Source: Microbacterium trichothecenolyticum
GTDB taxonomy: Bacteria > Actinomycetota > Actinomycetes > Actinomycetales > Microbacteriaceae
Assembly: GCF_000956465.1 (NCBI RefSeq)
Contig: NZ_JYJA01000039.1
Span: forward strand, 62,001-126,000
Length of the DNA: 64,000 bases
Direction of reading: 5' to 3'
Part shown: positions 1 through 8,370 of the stretch, piece by piece
Layout of the letters: the number at the start of each line of letters is the position of its first letter
Position numbering within the stretch: position 1 is the stretch's first letter
Translations under genes and position numbers: made by a program
The notes under the pieces: generated by a model
The model's database searches: none
What the model was told of the DNA's origin: nothing
What the model saw: the letters and a program-made list of their open reading frames with translations, nothing else

Positions 1-1
1 A

Positions 2-1012
2 CACGACCCCGTACCGCGCACGCAGTTCCACCACGTGATCGACCTGGCTCCCACGATCTACGAGATCCTGGGGATCTCCCATCCCGACACCGTCAACGGC
101 ATCCCGCAGGACCCGATCGACGGCACGAGCTTCGCCTACTCGATCGACGACAAGACGGCAGACGGTCGCCACCGCGTGCAGTACTTCGAGATCATGGCCA
201 GCCGGTCGATCTACGAGGACGGGTGGCTCGCATCGACGACCGGTCCGCGCCTGCCCTGGGTGCCCGGCATGCCTGCGGGCATCCAGACCTGGACGCCCGA
301 CGACGACCGGTGGGAGCTGTACAACCTCGACGAGGACTGGAGCCAGTCGCAGGACCTCGCCGGCCAGCATCCCGAGAAGCTCGCCGCATTGCGGGAGCTG
401 TTCGCCATCGAGGCGGCCAAGAACAAGGTGCTCCCCATCGGCGGTGGACTGTGGATCGCACCGCTGCACCCCGAACTGCGCATCGCCCCGCCCTACACCG
501 AGTGGGACTTCACGGGCGACACGTTCCGGGTGCCCGAGTTCTGCGCCCCCGCCCTCGGCAACAAGCCGAACGTCGTCACCATCGAGGTGACGGCCGGCGA
601 CCGGGCCAACGGCGTTCTCTACAAGCTCGGCGGCGCGGGCGGCGGCCTCACGGCGTACGTGATCGACGGCGTCCTGACGTACGAGTACAACCTCTTCCTC
701 GTGCAGCGGACGACGATCGCGGCGGCCGAGCCGCTCGCCGCCGGCGACCACACGATCGAGATCGAGACGTCGTATGTCGTGCCGAAGCCCGGCGGGCCGC
801 TCGGCGTCGTGCTGCGGGTCGACGGCACGGAGGTCGCCTCGGGCACGGTGCCGGTCAGCGCGCCGCTGCTGTTCTCGGCCAATGACTGCCTCGACGTCGG
901 CCGCGCCTACGGCGGCGCGGTGTCGCGGGCGTACGCCGACAGGATGCCGTTCGCCTTCGACGGCGAGATCGGCCGCGTCCACGTCGCCTACAAGGTGCCT
1001 GCGCAGGCGTAG
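2..1012 (+). CDS. Sulfatase (arylsulfatase family), C-terminal part
   Basis: The 5' end lies outside the window; the frame is open from base 2. The visible 336 residues begin with the VPRTQFHHVIDLAPTIYE stretch that closes the alkaline-phosphatase-like fold of type I sulfatases, followed by a WELYNLDEDWSQSQDLA segment also typical of the family. The last ~160 residues form the beta-rich C-terminal domain seen in longer actinobacterial arylsulfatases. The catalytic Cys/Ser-x-Pro-x-Arg motif would be upstream and cannot be checked. Expected role: hydrolysis of sulfate esters. A GC-rich hairpin follows the stop codon. The family call is firm; substrate and cellular location cannot be judged from this part. 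Confidence 0.85.
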   Translation, partial: HDPVPRTQFHHVIDLAPTIYEILGISHPDTVNGIPQDPIDGTSFAYSIDDKTADGRHRVQYFEIMASRSIYEDGWLASTTGPRLPWVPGMPAGIQTWTPDDDRWELYNLDEDWSQSQDLAGQHPEKLAALRELFAIEAAKNKVLPIGGGLWIAPLHPELRIAPPYTEWDFTGDTFRVPEFCAPALGNKPNVVTIEVTAGDRANGVLYKLGGAGGGLTAYVIDGVLTYEYNLFLVQRTTIAAAEPLAAGDHTIEIETSYVVPKPGGPLGVVLRVDGTEVASGTVPVSAPLLFSANDCLDVGRAYGGAVSRAYADRMPFAFDGEIGRVHVAYKVPAQA

Positions 1013-1022
1013 CGAGCGACCC

Positions 1023-1059
1023 GAGCGGCCCCGGACCCGCCGTGGTCTCGGGGCCGCTC
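1023..1059 (+). terminator. Rho-independent-like hairpin after the sulfatase gene
   Basis: Arms GAGCGGCCCCG (1023-1033) and CGGGGCCGCTC (1049-1059) are perfect 11-bp complements starting 10 bases after the sulfatase stop. There is no long T-run, which is usual for actinobacterial terminators. The rest of the 1013-1281 intergenic gap holds only the candidate site at 1224-1236. Confidence 0.6.
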
Positions 1060-1223
1060 TGTCGTGGCGAGACGGATGCCGCCGGGCCACTGCGGCGGGC
1101 GGGTTCGCGCTGTCCGAATCGGCATTCGCGCCCGTCGGGAGCAGCAGCGTCCGCCGGATTCGACCGCGCGAGCGCGGCGTGACAGGACGCGCGGTCGCCG
1201 CCCCGCGTTGCGCCGGGTATTTT

Positions 1224-1236
1224 TGAACCTGGTTCA
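1224..1236. promoter_or_regulatory. Short palindrome upstream of the pantothenate operon
   Basis: TGAACC-T-GGTTCA is a perfect 6-bp inverted repeat with a one-base centre, directly after a T-rich TATTTTT stretch and 45 bp upstream of the first gene of the pan operon. It could be an operator or part of the promoter. No regulator gene lies next to it. Confidence 0.3.
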
Positions 1237-1281
1237 GCCGTCCTGGACCGGATCCATGCGCCGTGACGGGAGACGACGACG

Positions 1282-2019
1282 ATGCCGGACTCGCACCCCG
1301 TGCACGCGCTTGCCCGCGTCACGATCGTCGGCGACGGCCGGGTCGGTCGTGCGATCGCGTCGGCCCTCCGGGACCTGGGAGTCGATGTGCGGGGCCCGCT
1401 CGGCCGCGGTGCGACCGCCGACGACGCCGACCTCGTGCTGCTGGCCGTGCCCGATGCCGAGATCGCCGCCGCGGCGGCGCTCGTCGCACCGGGCCGCCTG
1501 GTCGGGCACTTCTCGGGCGCGACGACGCTCGAGCCGCTCGCGCCGCACGAGGCGCTCAGCATCCATCCCCTCACCACCGTCACCGGCGACACCTCGTTCG
1601 CGGGCGTCCCCGCGGCCCTCGCCGGCTCGACCTCGCAGGCCCTGGCCACCGCTCATGCGCTCGCCGACGCGCTCGGCATGGCACCGTTCGACGTGGCCGA
1701 TGACGACCGCCCCGCGTACCACGCGGCGGCGTCCATCGCGTCGAACTTCCTCGTGACGCTCGAGTCCTTCGCCGAGGACCTCGCCGCCACCGCGGGGGTC
1801 CCGCGGGAGGCGCTCGCCCCGCTCGTGCGCGCGACCGTCGTGAACTGGGAGGCCCACGGCGCCGCCGCCCTCACCGGTCCGATCGCCCGCGGCGATGAGG
1901 GGACCATCGCCCGTCAGCGCGCCGCGGTGGCCGACCGGCTTCCGGAGCGCGTCGACCTCTTCGACGCACTGGTCGCGGCGACGCGCGACCTCCGCGCGCG
2001 ACGGGAGGTGGGATCGTGA
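1282..2019 (+). CDS. Rossmann-like and DUF2520 domain protein (ketopantoate reductase-like)
   Basis: A 245-residue protein. Residues ~12-35 form a dinucleotide-binding Rossmann start (VTIVGDGRVGRAIASAL), followed by LVLLAVPDAEI and a SIHPL motif typical of the DUF2520 family; the helical C-terminal half matches the 6-phosphogluconate-dehydrogenase-like fold. In Actinobacteria and Firmicutes such genes often sit with panC and panB, and some relatives act as alternative ketopantoate reductases (PanG type); that role here is inferred from context. Its stop overlaps the panC start by 4 bases (GTGA), so translation is probably coupled. A weak GGAG precedes the ATG. Confidence 0.8.
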   Translation: MPDSHPVHALARVTIVGDGRVGRAIASALRDLGVDVRGPLGRGATADDADLVLLAVPDAEIAAAAALVAPGRLVGHFSGATTLEPLAPHEALSIHPLTTVTGDTSFAGVPAALAGSTSQALATAHALADALGMAPFDVADDDRPAYHAAASIASNFLVTLESFAEDLAATAGVPREALAPLVRATVVNWEAHGAAALTGPIARGDEGTIARQRAAVADRLPERVDLFDALVAATRDLRARREVGS

Positions 2020-2882
2020 TCGTCGTCCGCACCGTCTCCGACCTCCGCGCAGCTCTGCGTGGGCGTCGTGGAGGCAGCATCGGCCTCGTGCCCACCATGG
2101 GCGCCCTGCACGAGGGTCACGCGACCCTGCTGCGTGCCGCCCGCAGCGCCGACGACACCGTCGTCATGACGATCTTCGTCAACCCCGCGCAGTTCAACGA
2201 GCAGTCCGACCTCGCGGCCTATCCCCGCACCGAGGACGCCGACCTCGCTCTCGCCGAAGCCGAGGGGGTCGACGTCGTGTTCGCCCCCGATGCGTCCGAG
2301 GTGTACCCGGACGGCTTCGCGACCACGGTGAGCGTGTCGGGGCCGATCGCCGAGACCCTCGAGGGCGCGGAGCGCGGCCGCGCGCACTTCGACGGCGTCG
2401 CCACCGTCGTGACGAAGCTGCTGCTGGCCGCGCTCCCCGACCACGCGTACTTCGGCGCGAAGGATGCCCAGCAGGTCGCCGTCATCCGCCGCTTCGTCGC
2501 CGATCTCGGCATCCCGGTGACCCTCGTCGTCTGCCCCACGTCGCGCGACGCCGACGGCCTGGCCCGCTCCAGCCGCAACACCCGCCTCTCGCCCGACGAG
2601 CGCGCGCGGGCCCTCGCGATCCCCAGAGCGCTCACGGCGGTGACGGATGCTGCGGCCGCCGGTGTCCGTCGGTCCGACGCGCTGCGCGAGCGCGCGCTGG
2701 ATGTCCTCGCCGAGGCCCTCATCCAGCTCGAGTACGTCGCGTTCGTCGATCCGGAGACCTTCGCCCCGGTCTCATCCGTGGATCGCCCGACGCTCGTCGC
2801 GATCGCCGCGCGCGTCGGCGCGACGCGCCTGATCGACAACGCGGTGATCCCGCCCGTTCCCCCCACCACCGGAGGTGCCTGA
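2016..2882 (+). CDS. panC: Pantothenate synthetase
   Basis: A 288-residue protein of the usual PanC length. It ligates pantoate and beta-alanine with ATP hydrolysis to AMP in cytosolic pantothenate (vitamin B5) synthesis. The ATP-binding signature LVPTMGALHEGH lies at residues ~27-38, FVNPAQF at ~50-56, YFGAKDAQQ at ~145-153, and the SSRNTRLS adenylate loop at ~185-192. Start GTG at 2016 overlaps the preceding stop; the stop shares one base with the panB start (TGATG). The order DUF2520-panC-panB makes a complete branch apart from panD. Confidence 0.96.
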   Translation: MIVVRTVSDLRAALRGRRGGSIGLVPTMGALHEGHATLLRAARSADDTVVMTIFVNPAQFNEQSDLAAYPRTEDADLALAEAEGVDVVFAPDASEVYPDGFATTVSVSGPIAETLEGAERGRAHFDGVATVVTKLLLAALPDHAYFGAKDAQQVAVIRRFVADLGIPVTLVVCPTSRDADGLARSSRNTRLSPDERARALAIPRALTAVTDAAAAGVRRSDALRERALDVLAEALIQLEYVAFVDPETFAPVSSVDRPTLVAIAARVGATRLIDNAVIPPVPPTTGGA

Positions 2883-3742
2883 TGCGCGCACAGGTGACAC
2901 TGCAGCGGCTCGCCGAGATGAAGGCCCGCCGTGAGCCGATCGTCATGGTCACGGCCTACGACTACCCGAGCGCGAGGACGGCCGAGCAGGCCGAGGTCGA
3001 CATGGTGCTCGTCGGCGACTCGGGCGCGCAGGTCGTGCTCGGGCACGACTCCACGGTCGCGGTCACGGTGGACGAGATGCTCGTGCTCGCCGGAGCCGTG
3101 CGCCGAGGAGTGCAGTCGGCGTTCGTCGTGGCAGATCTGCCGTTCGGTTCGACCGAGGTGTCGGACGAGCAGGCGGTCGCGACCGCGATCCGCTTCGTCA
3201 AGGAGGCCGGCGCCGACGCCGTCAAGCTCGAGGGCGGAGGCGAGGCTCGGCTCAGCCGCATCCGCGCGATCGCCGAGGCCGGCATCCCCGTCGTCGCGCA
3301 CGTGGGCCTCACCCCGCAGACCGCCGTGGCGCTGGGAGGCCTGCGCGCCCAGGGCCGCACCGCCGAGTCCGCCGCGCGCCTGGTGCGCGAGGCCCTCGCC
3401 GTGCAGGACGCCGGTGCGAGCGTGCTCGTCATCGAGGCGGTGCCGGCCGACGTCGCCGCCGTCGTGCTGCCCGCGCTCGAGATCCCCGTCATCGGCATCG
3501 GCGCGGGACCCGCCGACGGCCAGGTGCTCGTGCTGCACGACCTGCTGGGCATCACCGAGGGCAAGACCGCGGCCTTCGTCAAGCGCTACGGCGCCATCGG
3601 CCCCGACATGGTCGCCGGCGTCGCGGCGTATGCGCGCGAGGTGCGCGGCGGCGTCTTCCCCGGGCCCGAGCACGGGTACTCCGCCACCGACGACGCGATC
3701 GCCGCGGCGCGCGCCGAGCTCGAATCCCGCAGCGCGGGCTGA
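2882..3742 (+). CDS. panB: 3-methyl-2-oxobutanoate hydroxymethyltransferase
   Basis: A 286-residue TIM-barrel enzyme that transfers a hydroxymethyl group from methylene-tetrahydrofolate to 2-oxoisovalerate, giving ketopantoate. Family motifs: MVTAYDYPSA near residue 21, VGDSGAQVVLGHDST at ~40-54 with the Mg-binding Asp, KLEGG at ~113, AHVGLTPQT at ~138, and IGIGAGP at ~203. The frame is open far upstream, but homology begins at the ATG at 2882, which shares one base with the panC stop. A perfect hairpin follows the stop codon. Confidence 0.96.
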   Translation: MRAQVTLQRLAEMKARREPIVMVTAYDYPSARTAEQAEVDMVLVGDSGAQVVLGHDSTVAVTVDEMLVLAGAVRRGVQSAFVVADLPFGSTEVSDEQAVATAIRFVKEAGADAVKLEGGGEARLSRIRAIAEAGIPVVAHVGLTPQTAVALGGLRAQGRTAESAARLVREALAVQDAGASVLVIEAVPADVAAVVLPALEIPVIGIGAGPADGQVLVLHDLLGITEGKTAAFVKRYGAIGPDMVAGVAAYAREVRGGVFPGPEHGYSATDDAIAAARAELESRSAG

Positions 3743-3769
3743 ACGGATGCCGCGGGCCGCGGCATCCGT
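3743..3769. terminator. Bidirectional terminator between panB and the lacI-type gene
   Basis: Arms of 13 bases (3743-3755 and 3757-3769, beginning ACGGATGCCGCGG) are perfectly complementary around one base. The hairpin lies between two convergent genes, abutting the panB stop and 6 bases from the regulator stop at 3775. Confidence 0.75.
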
Positions 3770-3774
3770 CCGGG

Positions 3775-4782
3775 TCAGTCGGGTGCGGGCCCCGTGGACT
3801 CGCGCCAGATGACGCGATGGATCTGCTGGGCCTCGGTCGGCGCGCGCTCGCCGCGGAGGGCCGCGATGAGCCGGGTCATCGCGCGTGAGCCCAGCCCCTC
3901 GAGGTCGACCTCCACGCTCGTCAGCGCGGGACTCATCAGGCGACCGAGCTGCTGGTCGTCCCATCCGGTGACGCTGAGGTCGTCCGGCACGCGCCACCCG
4001 CGATCCATCGCCGCGCGGATCGCACCGGCGGCGACGAGGTCGTTCGCCGCCATCACGGCGGTCGCCCGGTCGCGTTCGGGAAGTCCGCGGACCGCGGCCA
4101 TTCCCGATTCGGCCGACCAATCGCCCTCGATCACGCCGGTCGACTCGAGCCCGAGCGCTGCGATCGCCTCCAGATAGGTGTCGCGCCGAGCGCGCGCCGA
4201 GGCGAACTGGAGGTCGCCGGTGATGTGGAGGAACCGGCGGTGGCCGCGTTCGGCCAGGCCGCGGATCAGATCGACGAGGGCTGAGGCATCCGCCAGCTCG
4301 CCGATGCCGCGCATCTCGTCGTCGAAGTCGGCCGATGCGACGATCGGCGTCCCGCTGGAGGCCTGCAGTTCGAGCGAGGCGAGCACGGGGGCGAACGAGA
4401 CGATGCCGTCGACCTGACCGGAATCGGCCAGCTCGGCCACGCGCTCCGTCCGCTCCCCGGCGCCCCCCTCGAGGGCCAGCACCTCGACCGCGTAGCCGGC
4501 TGCGTGCGCGGCCGCGCTCGCGCCGGCGAGCATGCGCGCCGGACTGTAGGCGAGGGTCGGCACGACCACGGCGAGCCGGCCGGTGCGGCGCGTGCGCATC
4601 GAGCGGGCGACGAGGTTCGGGCGGTAGTTCAACTGGTCGACGGCGGCCTGCACGCGCGCTTTGGTGGCGGGCTTCAGTCCATCGGGAGCGCGGAAGAAGC
4701 GCGACACCGTCTGGTGCGAGACATCGGCGAGGCGGGCGACCTCCATGATCGTCGGCCGGCGGTGCGGTGCGGTGTCGGTCAC
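3775..4782 (-). CDS. LacI-family transcriptional regulator
   Basis: A 335-residue repressor. The N-terminal helix-turn-helix and hinge (IMEVARLADVSHQTVSRFF, residues ~13-31) are followed by a periplasmic-binding-protein-like sugar sensor domain (LAVVVPTLAYSP; VTGWDDQQLGRLMSPALTSV). The GTG start at 4782 has a strong AAGGAGG. It is divergent from the sugar-binding lipoprotein at 4919 and most likely controls that gene and the three after it, probably through the inverted repeats at 4818-4876. The inducer is unknown. Confidence 0.92.
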   Translation of the reverse strand: MTDTAPHRRPTIMEVARLADVSHQTVSRFFRAPDGLKPATKARVQAAVDQLNYRPNLVARSMRTRRTGRLAVVVPTLAYSPARMLAGASAAAHAAGYAVEVLALEGGAGERTERVAELADSGQVDGIVSFAPVLASLELQASSGTPIVASADFDDEMRGIGELADASALVDLIRGLAERGHRRFLHITGDLQFASARARRDTYLEAIAALGLESTGVIEGDWSAESGMAAVRGLPERDRATAVMAANDLVAAGAIRAAMDRGWRVPDDLSVTGWDDQQLGRLMSPALTSVEVDLEGLGSRAMTRLIAALRGERAPTEAQQIHRVIWRESTGPAPD

Positions 4783-4805
4783 GAGCGCCTCCTTCGACCT
4801 CTATG

Positions 4806-4835
4806 TTGACACAGATTGTGAACCTTCACTATTCT
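4806..4835 (+). promoter_or_regulatory. Sigma-70-type promoter for the sugar-binding protein operon
   Basis: TTGACA at 4806-4811, an 18-base spacer, then TATTCT at 4830-4835. The first operator arm (4818-4830) lies in the spacer and touches the -10, as expected for repression. Confidence 0.65.
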
Positions 4836-4876
4836 CACTTCTCAACCGAGTGATCGATCACTAAGTGAAGGTTCAC
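4818..4876. promoter_or_regulatory. LacI-type operator cluster
   Basis: GTGAACCTTCACT at 4818-4830 reappears as its exact reverse complement at 4864-4876; each copy is itself nearly palindromic (GTGAA..TTCAC). Between them lies a perfect 14-bp palindrome, AGTGATCGATCACT (4849-4862), with the central CG usual for LacI operators. The spacing of the two outer copies (46 bp centre to centre) would suit looping by a tetramer. The nearest regulator is the LacI gene ending at 3775; the pairing is inferred. Confidence 0.7.
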
Positions 4877-4918
4877 CCGCAGCCTCCCTCACGCGACCAG
4901 CGTTTCGAAAGGACAAAG

Positions 4919-6229
4919 ATGTTCACACGCACAAAGGCGAGCGCCGTCGGCGCCGCGGCGATCGTCGCCTTCGCCGCAGCACTGGCCGGCTGTGCCGGCT
5001 CCGCCCCCGGCGACGCGGCGGCCACCTACGATCCGGACGAGGAGGTGACCCTTGACTTCGCGTTCTGGGGGAACGACGTTCGGGCCGAGATGTACAACGA
5101 GGCCATCGCCGCGTTCAACGATGAGTACCCGAACATCACGGTGAACTCCACTTTCCTCTCCTGGGACGAGTACTGGGAGAAGCGCCAGACCGAGGCCGCC
5201 GGCAAGAACCTCCCTGACGTGTTCCAGATGGACATGACCTACGTCCGCCAGTACTCCGACAACGGCCTGCTGCTGGATCTCACGCCCTACCTCGACGACA
5301 TCATCGCCACCGACGGCTTCGACGAGAGCGTGCTCGACATCGCCACGATCAACGACACGATCGCGGGCATGCCGGTCTCGACGAACGCGATCGGGATGTT
5401 CGAGAACGTGGTTCTGACCGAGGAGGTCGGCGTCGAGCCGTTCGAGGGCGGCGACTGGGAGGCGTACGACGAGTGGCTGCACGAGGCCCGGGATGCCGCC
5501 GAGACCGCCGGCCTCGAGGTCTGGGGCGGTGCGGACCCGACCGGCTTCATCCAGCCGTTCGAGCTCGTCCTTCGGTCCGAGGGCAAGTCGGTCTTCACCG
5601 AGGAGGGGGAGGTCGGCTTCACCAAGGAGGACCTCGCCGACTTCTGGAGCCGTGGCGCCGAGTTGCGGGAAGACGCCGTCGTCACCCCGCAGCAGCGGAT
5701 CCAGGAGGTCTCGCCCAAGGGCGCCTTCGACTCCGCCCAGGCGCTCACCGAGATCGTGTGGGACAACTTCGGCGCGCCCTACAAGGCGAACCTCGGCGAC
5801 GCGTATCCCGACCTGAACCTCGTCGCGCCTCCGGTCACCGAAGAGGGCGCCAAGGACCTGTACAAGAAGGCCGGCATGCTGATCTCCGCTGCGGCGAGCA
5901 CGGACCACCCCGAGGCTGCCGCCCTGTTCACCGACTTCCTGGTGAACAGCCCCGAGGTCGGCGCCATCTTCGGGACGAACCGTGGGATGCCGGCATCCCA
6001 GACCCAGCTCGAGGGCGTGGAGCTCGACGAGACCGCCCAGCAGATCATCGACTACGAGGAGTCGATCGCCGACCGCATCGGCGACGCCCCGCCGGTTCCG
6101 ATCGTGGGCTACGGCTCGGTCGAAGCGAAGTTCAAGGCCCTCGGCCAGGAGCTCGGCTTCGGCACGATCACGGTGGACGAGGCGGTCGATCAGCTCTTCG
6201 CCGAGATCGACGTCATCGTCAATCAGTAG
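4919..6229 (+). CDS. Sugar ABC transporter substrate-binding lipoprotein
   Basis: A 436-residue extracellular solute-binding protein (family 1 type). The signal peptide ends in a lipobox LAGC with Cys25, so the protein is anchored on the outside of the membrane. FAFWGNDVRAEMYNEAIAAFNDEYPNITV is the usual N-lobe start and FWSRGAEL and GTNRGMPAS are later family segments (quoted here in parts). The ATG at 4919 is chosen because GAAAGGA precedes it and the signal peptide begins there; an upstream in-frame GTG at 4865 lies inside the operator. No permease genes follow, so it must use membrane components encoded elsewhere. Confidence 0.9.
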   Translation: MFTRTKASAVGAAAIVAFAAALAGCAGSAPGDAAATYDPDEEVTLDFAFWGNDVRAEMYNEAIAAFNDEYPNITVNSTFLSWDEYWEKRQTEAAGKNLPDVFQMDMTYVRQYSDNGLLLDLTPYLDDIIATDGFDESVLDIATINDTIAGMPVSTNAIGMFENVVLTEEVGVEPFEGGDWEAYDEWLHEARDAAETAGLEVWGGADPTGFIQPFELVLRSEGKSVFTEEGEVGFTKEDLADFWSRGAELREDAVVTPQQRIQEVSPKGAFDSAQALTEIVWDNFGAPYKANLGDAYPDLNLVAPPVTEEGAKDLYKKAGMLISAAASTDHPEAAALFTDFLVNSPEVGAIFGTNRGMPASQTQLEGVELDETAQQIIDYEESIADRIGDAPPVPIVGYGSVEAKFKALGQELGFGTITVDEAVDQLFAEIDVIVNQ

Positions 6230-6320
6230 CGCACATGTCGTCGGGCGCGGTCCGAGATGTCCCGCGCCGCGCCCGCCGACACGCACCACCCCACCTACCC
6301 CCGAGAAGGAACCACAGGTC

Positions 6321-7436
6321 ATGTCCTCACCCCGCCCACCCTTCCGCGTCGGCATCATCGGCACGGGCGGTATCGCGCACGCTCACGCCGACGCCCTGAA
6401 CGCACTCTCACCGCGCGTCGAGATCGCCGGCGTGGTCGACCTCGACCGTGCGCGCGCCGAGGCGTTCGCCGATCGGTTCGGAGTCGACCGGGTCTTCGCC
6501 GACGCGGGCGACCTCTTCGCGAACGAGGAGCTCGATCTCGTGCACGTGTGCACGCCGCCGCAGACGCACGCGTCACTCGCGATCCAGGCGATGCGTGCGG
6601 GTGTCCCGTCGCTCGTCGAGAAGCCCACCGCGCTCACGCTCGGGGAGGTCGACGAGCTCGAGGCGGTGCATGCCGAGACCGGGGTGCCGGTGCTCACCGT
6701 GTTCCAGCACCGGTTCGGTGCCGCCGCTCGCCATCTCGGCGCCCTCGTCGACGGTGGCGAGCTCGGCCGGCCCCTCGTGGCCACGTGCGAGACGCTCTGG
6801 TACCGCGCGGACGAGTACTTCGACGTGCCGTGGCGCGGGCGGTGGGATGTCGAGGGCGGCGGTCCGACCATGGGCCACGGCATCCATCAATTCGATCTGC
6901 TGTTCGCGATCTTCGGCCGCTGGTCGCAGGTGAGCGCCTTCGCGGCACGGCAGCTGCGCCCGACCGACACCGAGGACGTGTCGATGGCACTGGTGCGCTT
7001 CGAGAACGACGCTCTTGCGACCGTCGTCAATTCGCTGGTCTCGCCGCATGAGACGTCGCGGCTGCGGTTCGACTTCGAGTTCGCGTCCGTCGAGGTGCGC
7101 CACCTGTACGGGTACACCAGCGAGGACTGGACCTTCACGCCGGCCCCGGGGCATGAGCACCTCGCGACCCGCTGGGCGGAGGGCCTGGACTCCGGCGGGA
7201 TCAGCGGTCACCGCGATCAGATCGCCGCGATCCTCGACGCCTTCGAGGCGGGCGAGGCTCCGGGGGTCGGCCTCGCCGAGGCGCGGCGCACGCTCGAGTT
7301 CGCCGCGGCCACCTACGCGTCGGCATTCCGGGGCGTCGCGATCGCTGCCGGAGAGCTCTCCGGCGCAGACCCCTTCGTCCGATCGATGAGCGGCGGGATC
7401 GTGCCCTGGGCGCCCGTGAAGGAGGTGCTCGCATGA
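6321..7436 (+). CDS. Gfo/Idh/MocA family oxidoreductase
   Basis: A 371-residue NAD(P)-dependent sugar or polyol dehydrogenase. VGIIGTGGIAHAHADAL (residues ~10-26) is the Rossmann glycine motif, VEKPTAL carries the conserved EKP lysine near residue 98, and MGHGIHQFDLLFAIFG is the C-terminal-domain motif with the catalytic His. RBS GAGAAGGA precedes the ATG. The stop overlaps the next start by 4 bases (ATGA). Context with a sugar-binding protein and a DUF6807 protein suggests oxidation of an imported sugar derivative; the substrate is unknown. Confidence 0.9.
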   Translation: MSSPRPPFRVGIIGTGGIAHAHADALNALSPRVEIAGVVDLDRARAEAFADRFGVDRVFADAGDLFANEELDLVHVCTPPQTHASLAIQAMRAGVPSLVEKPTALTLGEVDELEAVHAETGVPVLTVFQHRFGAAARHLGALVDGGELGRPLVATCETLWYRADEYFDVPWRGRWDVEGGGPTMGHGIHQFDLLFAIFGRWSQVSAFAARQLRPTDTEDVSMALVRFENDALATVVNSLVSPHETSRLRFDFEFASVEVRHLYGYTSEDWTFTPAPGHEHLATRWAEGLDSGGISGHRDQIAAILDAFEAGEAPGVGLAEARRTLEFAAATYASAFRGVAIAAGELSGADPFVRSMSGGIVPWAPVKEVLA

Positions 7437-8347
7437 GCGCTCTGCGCATCACGCACGCCGTCGGCTCGTCCGTCACGGTCCGCGACGGCGATGTCGACCT
7501 GTTCACCTACGTCTACCAGCCCGACACGGTGGCGCTCGAGTCCCCGAAGCCGTACGTGCATCCGATCCGCACTCGCCGCGGCGATGTCGTGAGCCTGTTC
7601 CGCCCGCATGACCACGTGTGGCACAAGGGCATCGCCTGGGCGCTGCCGGTCGTGGGCGACGAGAACTTCTGGGGCGGACCGACGTACGTCCACGGGCAGT
7701 TCTACGTGCAGCTGCCGAACAACGGTGTGCAGCAGCACGAGGGGGAACTCGAGCTCGAGGCGGGCGACCGCGCAACGATCGCGCACGACCTGCGGTGGAT
7801 CACCGAGGCCGGTGGCGTACTGTTCGCCGAGCAGCGCACGCTCACCGCCCTGATCGTGTCGGACGATGCCTGGGCGCTCACCTTCGACACGCGGCTGCGC
7901 AACGTGTCGGGCGCGCCGATCGCGATCGGATCTCCGACCACGCGTGGGCGAGAGAACGCCGGTTACGGCGGGCTGTTCTGGCGCGGACCCCGCTCGTTCA
8001 CCGACGGGACCCTCGTGGCGCCCGGGATTTCCGGCTCGGGGGACGACGTCCGCGGTGCGCGTTTCGAGTGGATGGGCTTCGTCGGCCGCCACGACGACGT
8101 CGACGCCACGTCTCTCGTGCTCATGCTCGATGACAGTGCCAACCCGCATCATCCGCCGCAGTGGTTCGCGCGCTCCGAGGAGTTCGCGGCGCTGAACCCG
8201 GCGCCCTTCTTCAGCGAGGAGGTCGTCGTCGCTCCCGCCGAGACGGTACGGTTCCGGTACGCCGTCGGCATCGCCGATGGGGGAGCGGATGCTGCGGAGC
8301 CGCTCGCAGACGTGCTCCGAGGCATCCTCCAGCCGGTCCTCGTCTGA
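7433..8347 (+). CDS. DUF6807 (PmoA-like) family protein
   Basis: A 304-residue protein with the DUF6807 hallmarks: KPYVHPIRTRRGDVV near residue 40, the FRPHDHVWHKGIAWALPVV block at ~56-75, QQHEGELE, and GLFWRGPRSF at ~182. Databases often call the family methane oxygenase PmoA, a misnomer; members are beta-sandwich proteins that accompany Gfo/Idh dehydrogenases and sugar-use genes. It is translationally coupled to the upstream dehydrogenase, which supports a shared carbohydrate pathway. Its biochemical activity is not known. Confidence 0.82.
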   Translation: MSALRITHAVGSSVTVRDGDVDLFTYVYQPDTVALESPKPYVHPIRTRRGDVVSLFRPHDHVWHKGIAWALPVVGDENFWGGPTYVHGQFYVQLPNNGVQQHEGELELEAGDRATIAHDLRWITEAGGVLFAEQRTLTALIVSDDAWALTFDTRLRNVSGAPIAIGSPTTRGRENAGYGGLFWRGPRSFTDGTLVAPGISGSGDDVRGARFEWMGFVGRHDDVDATSLVLMLDDSANPHHPPQWFARSEEFAALNPAPFFSEEVVVAPAETVRFRYAVGIADGGADAAEPLADVLRGILQPVLV

Positions 8348-8370
8348 GTCGACAGGGAGAGGAGCTTCTC

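Noticed and set aside
1895..2881. 615-residue protein joining an upstream frame to PanB
   Set aside because: The upstream part is a shadow of panC; PanB homology begins at ATG 2882.
4865..4918. GTG 4865 as start of the sugar-binding protein
   Set aside because: It lies inside the operator and lacks an RBS; the signal peptide starts at 4919 behind GAAAGGA.
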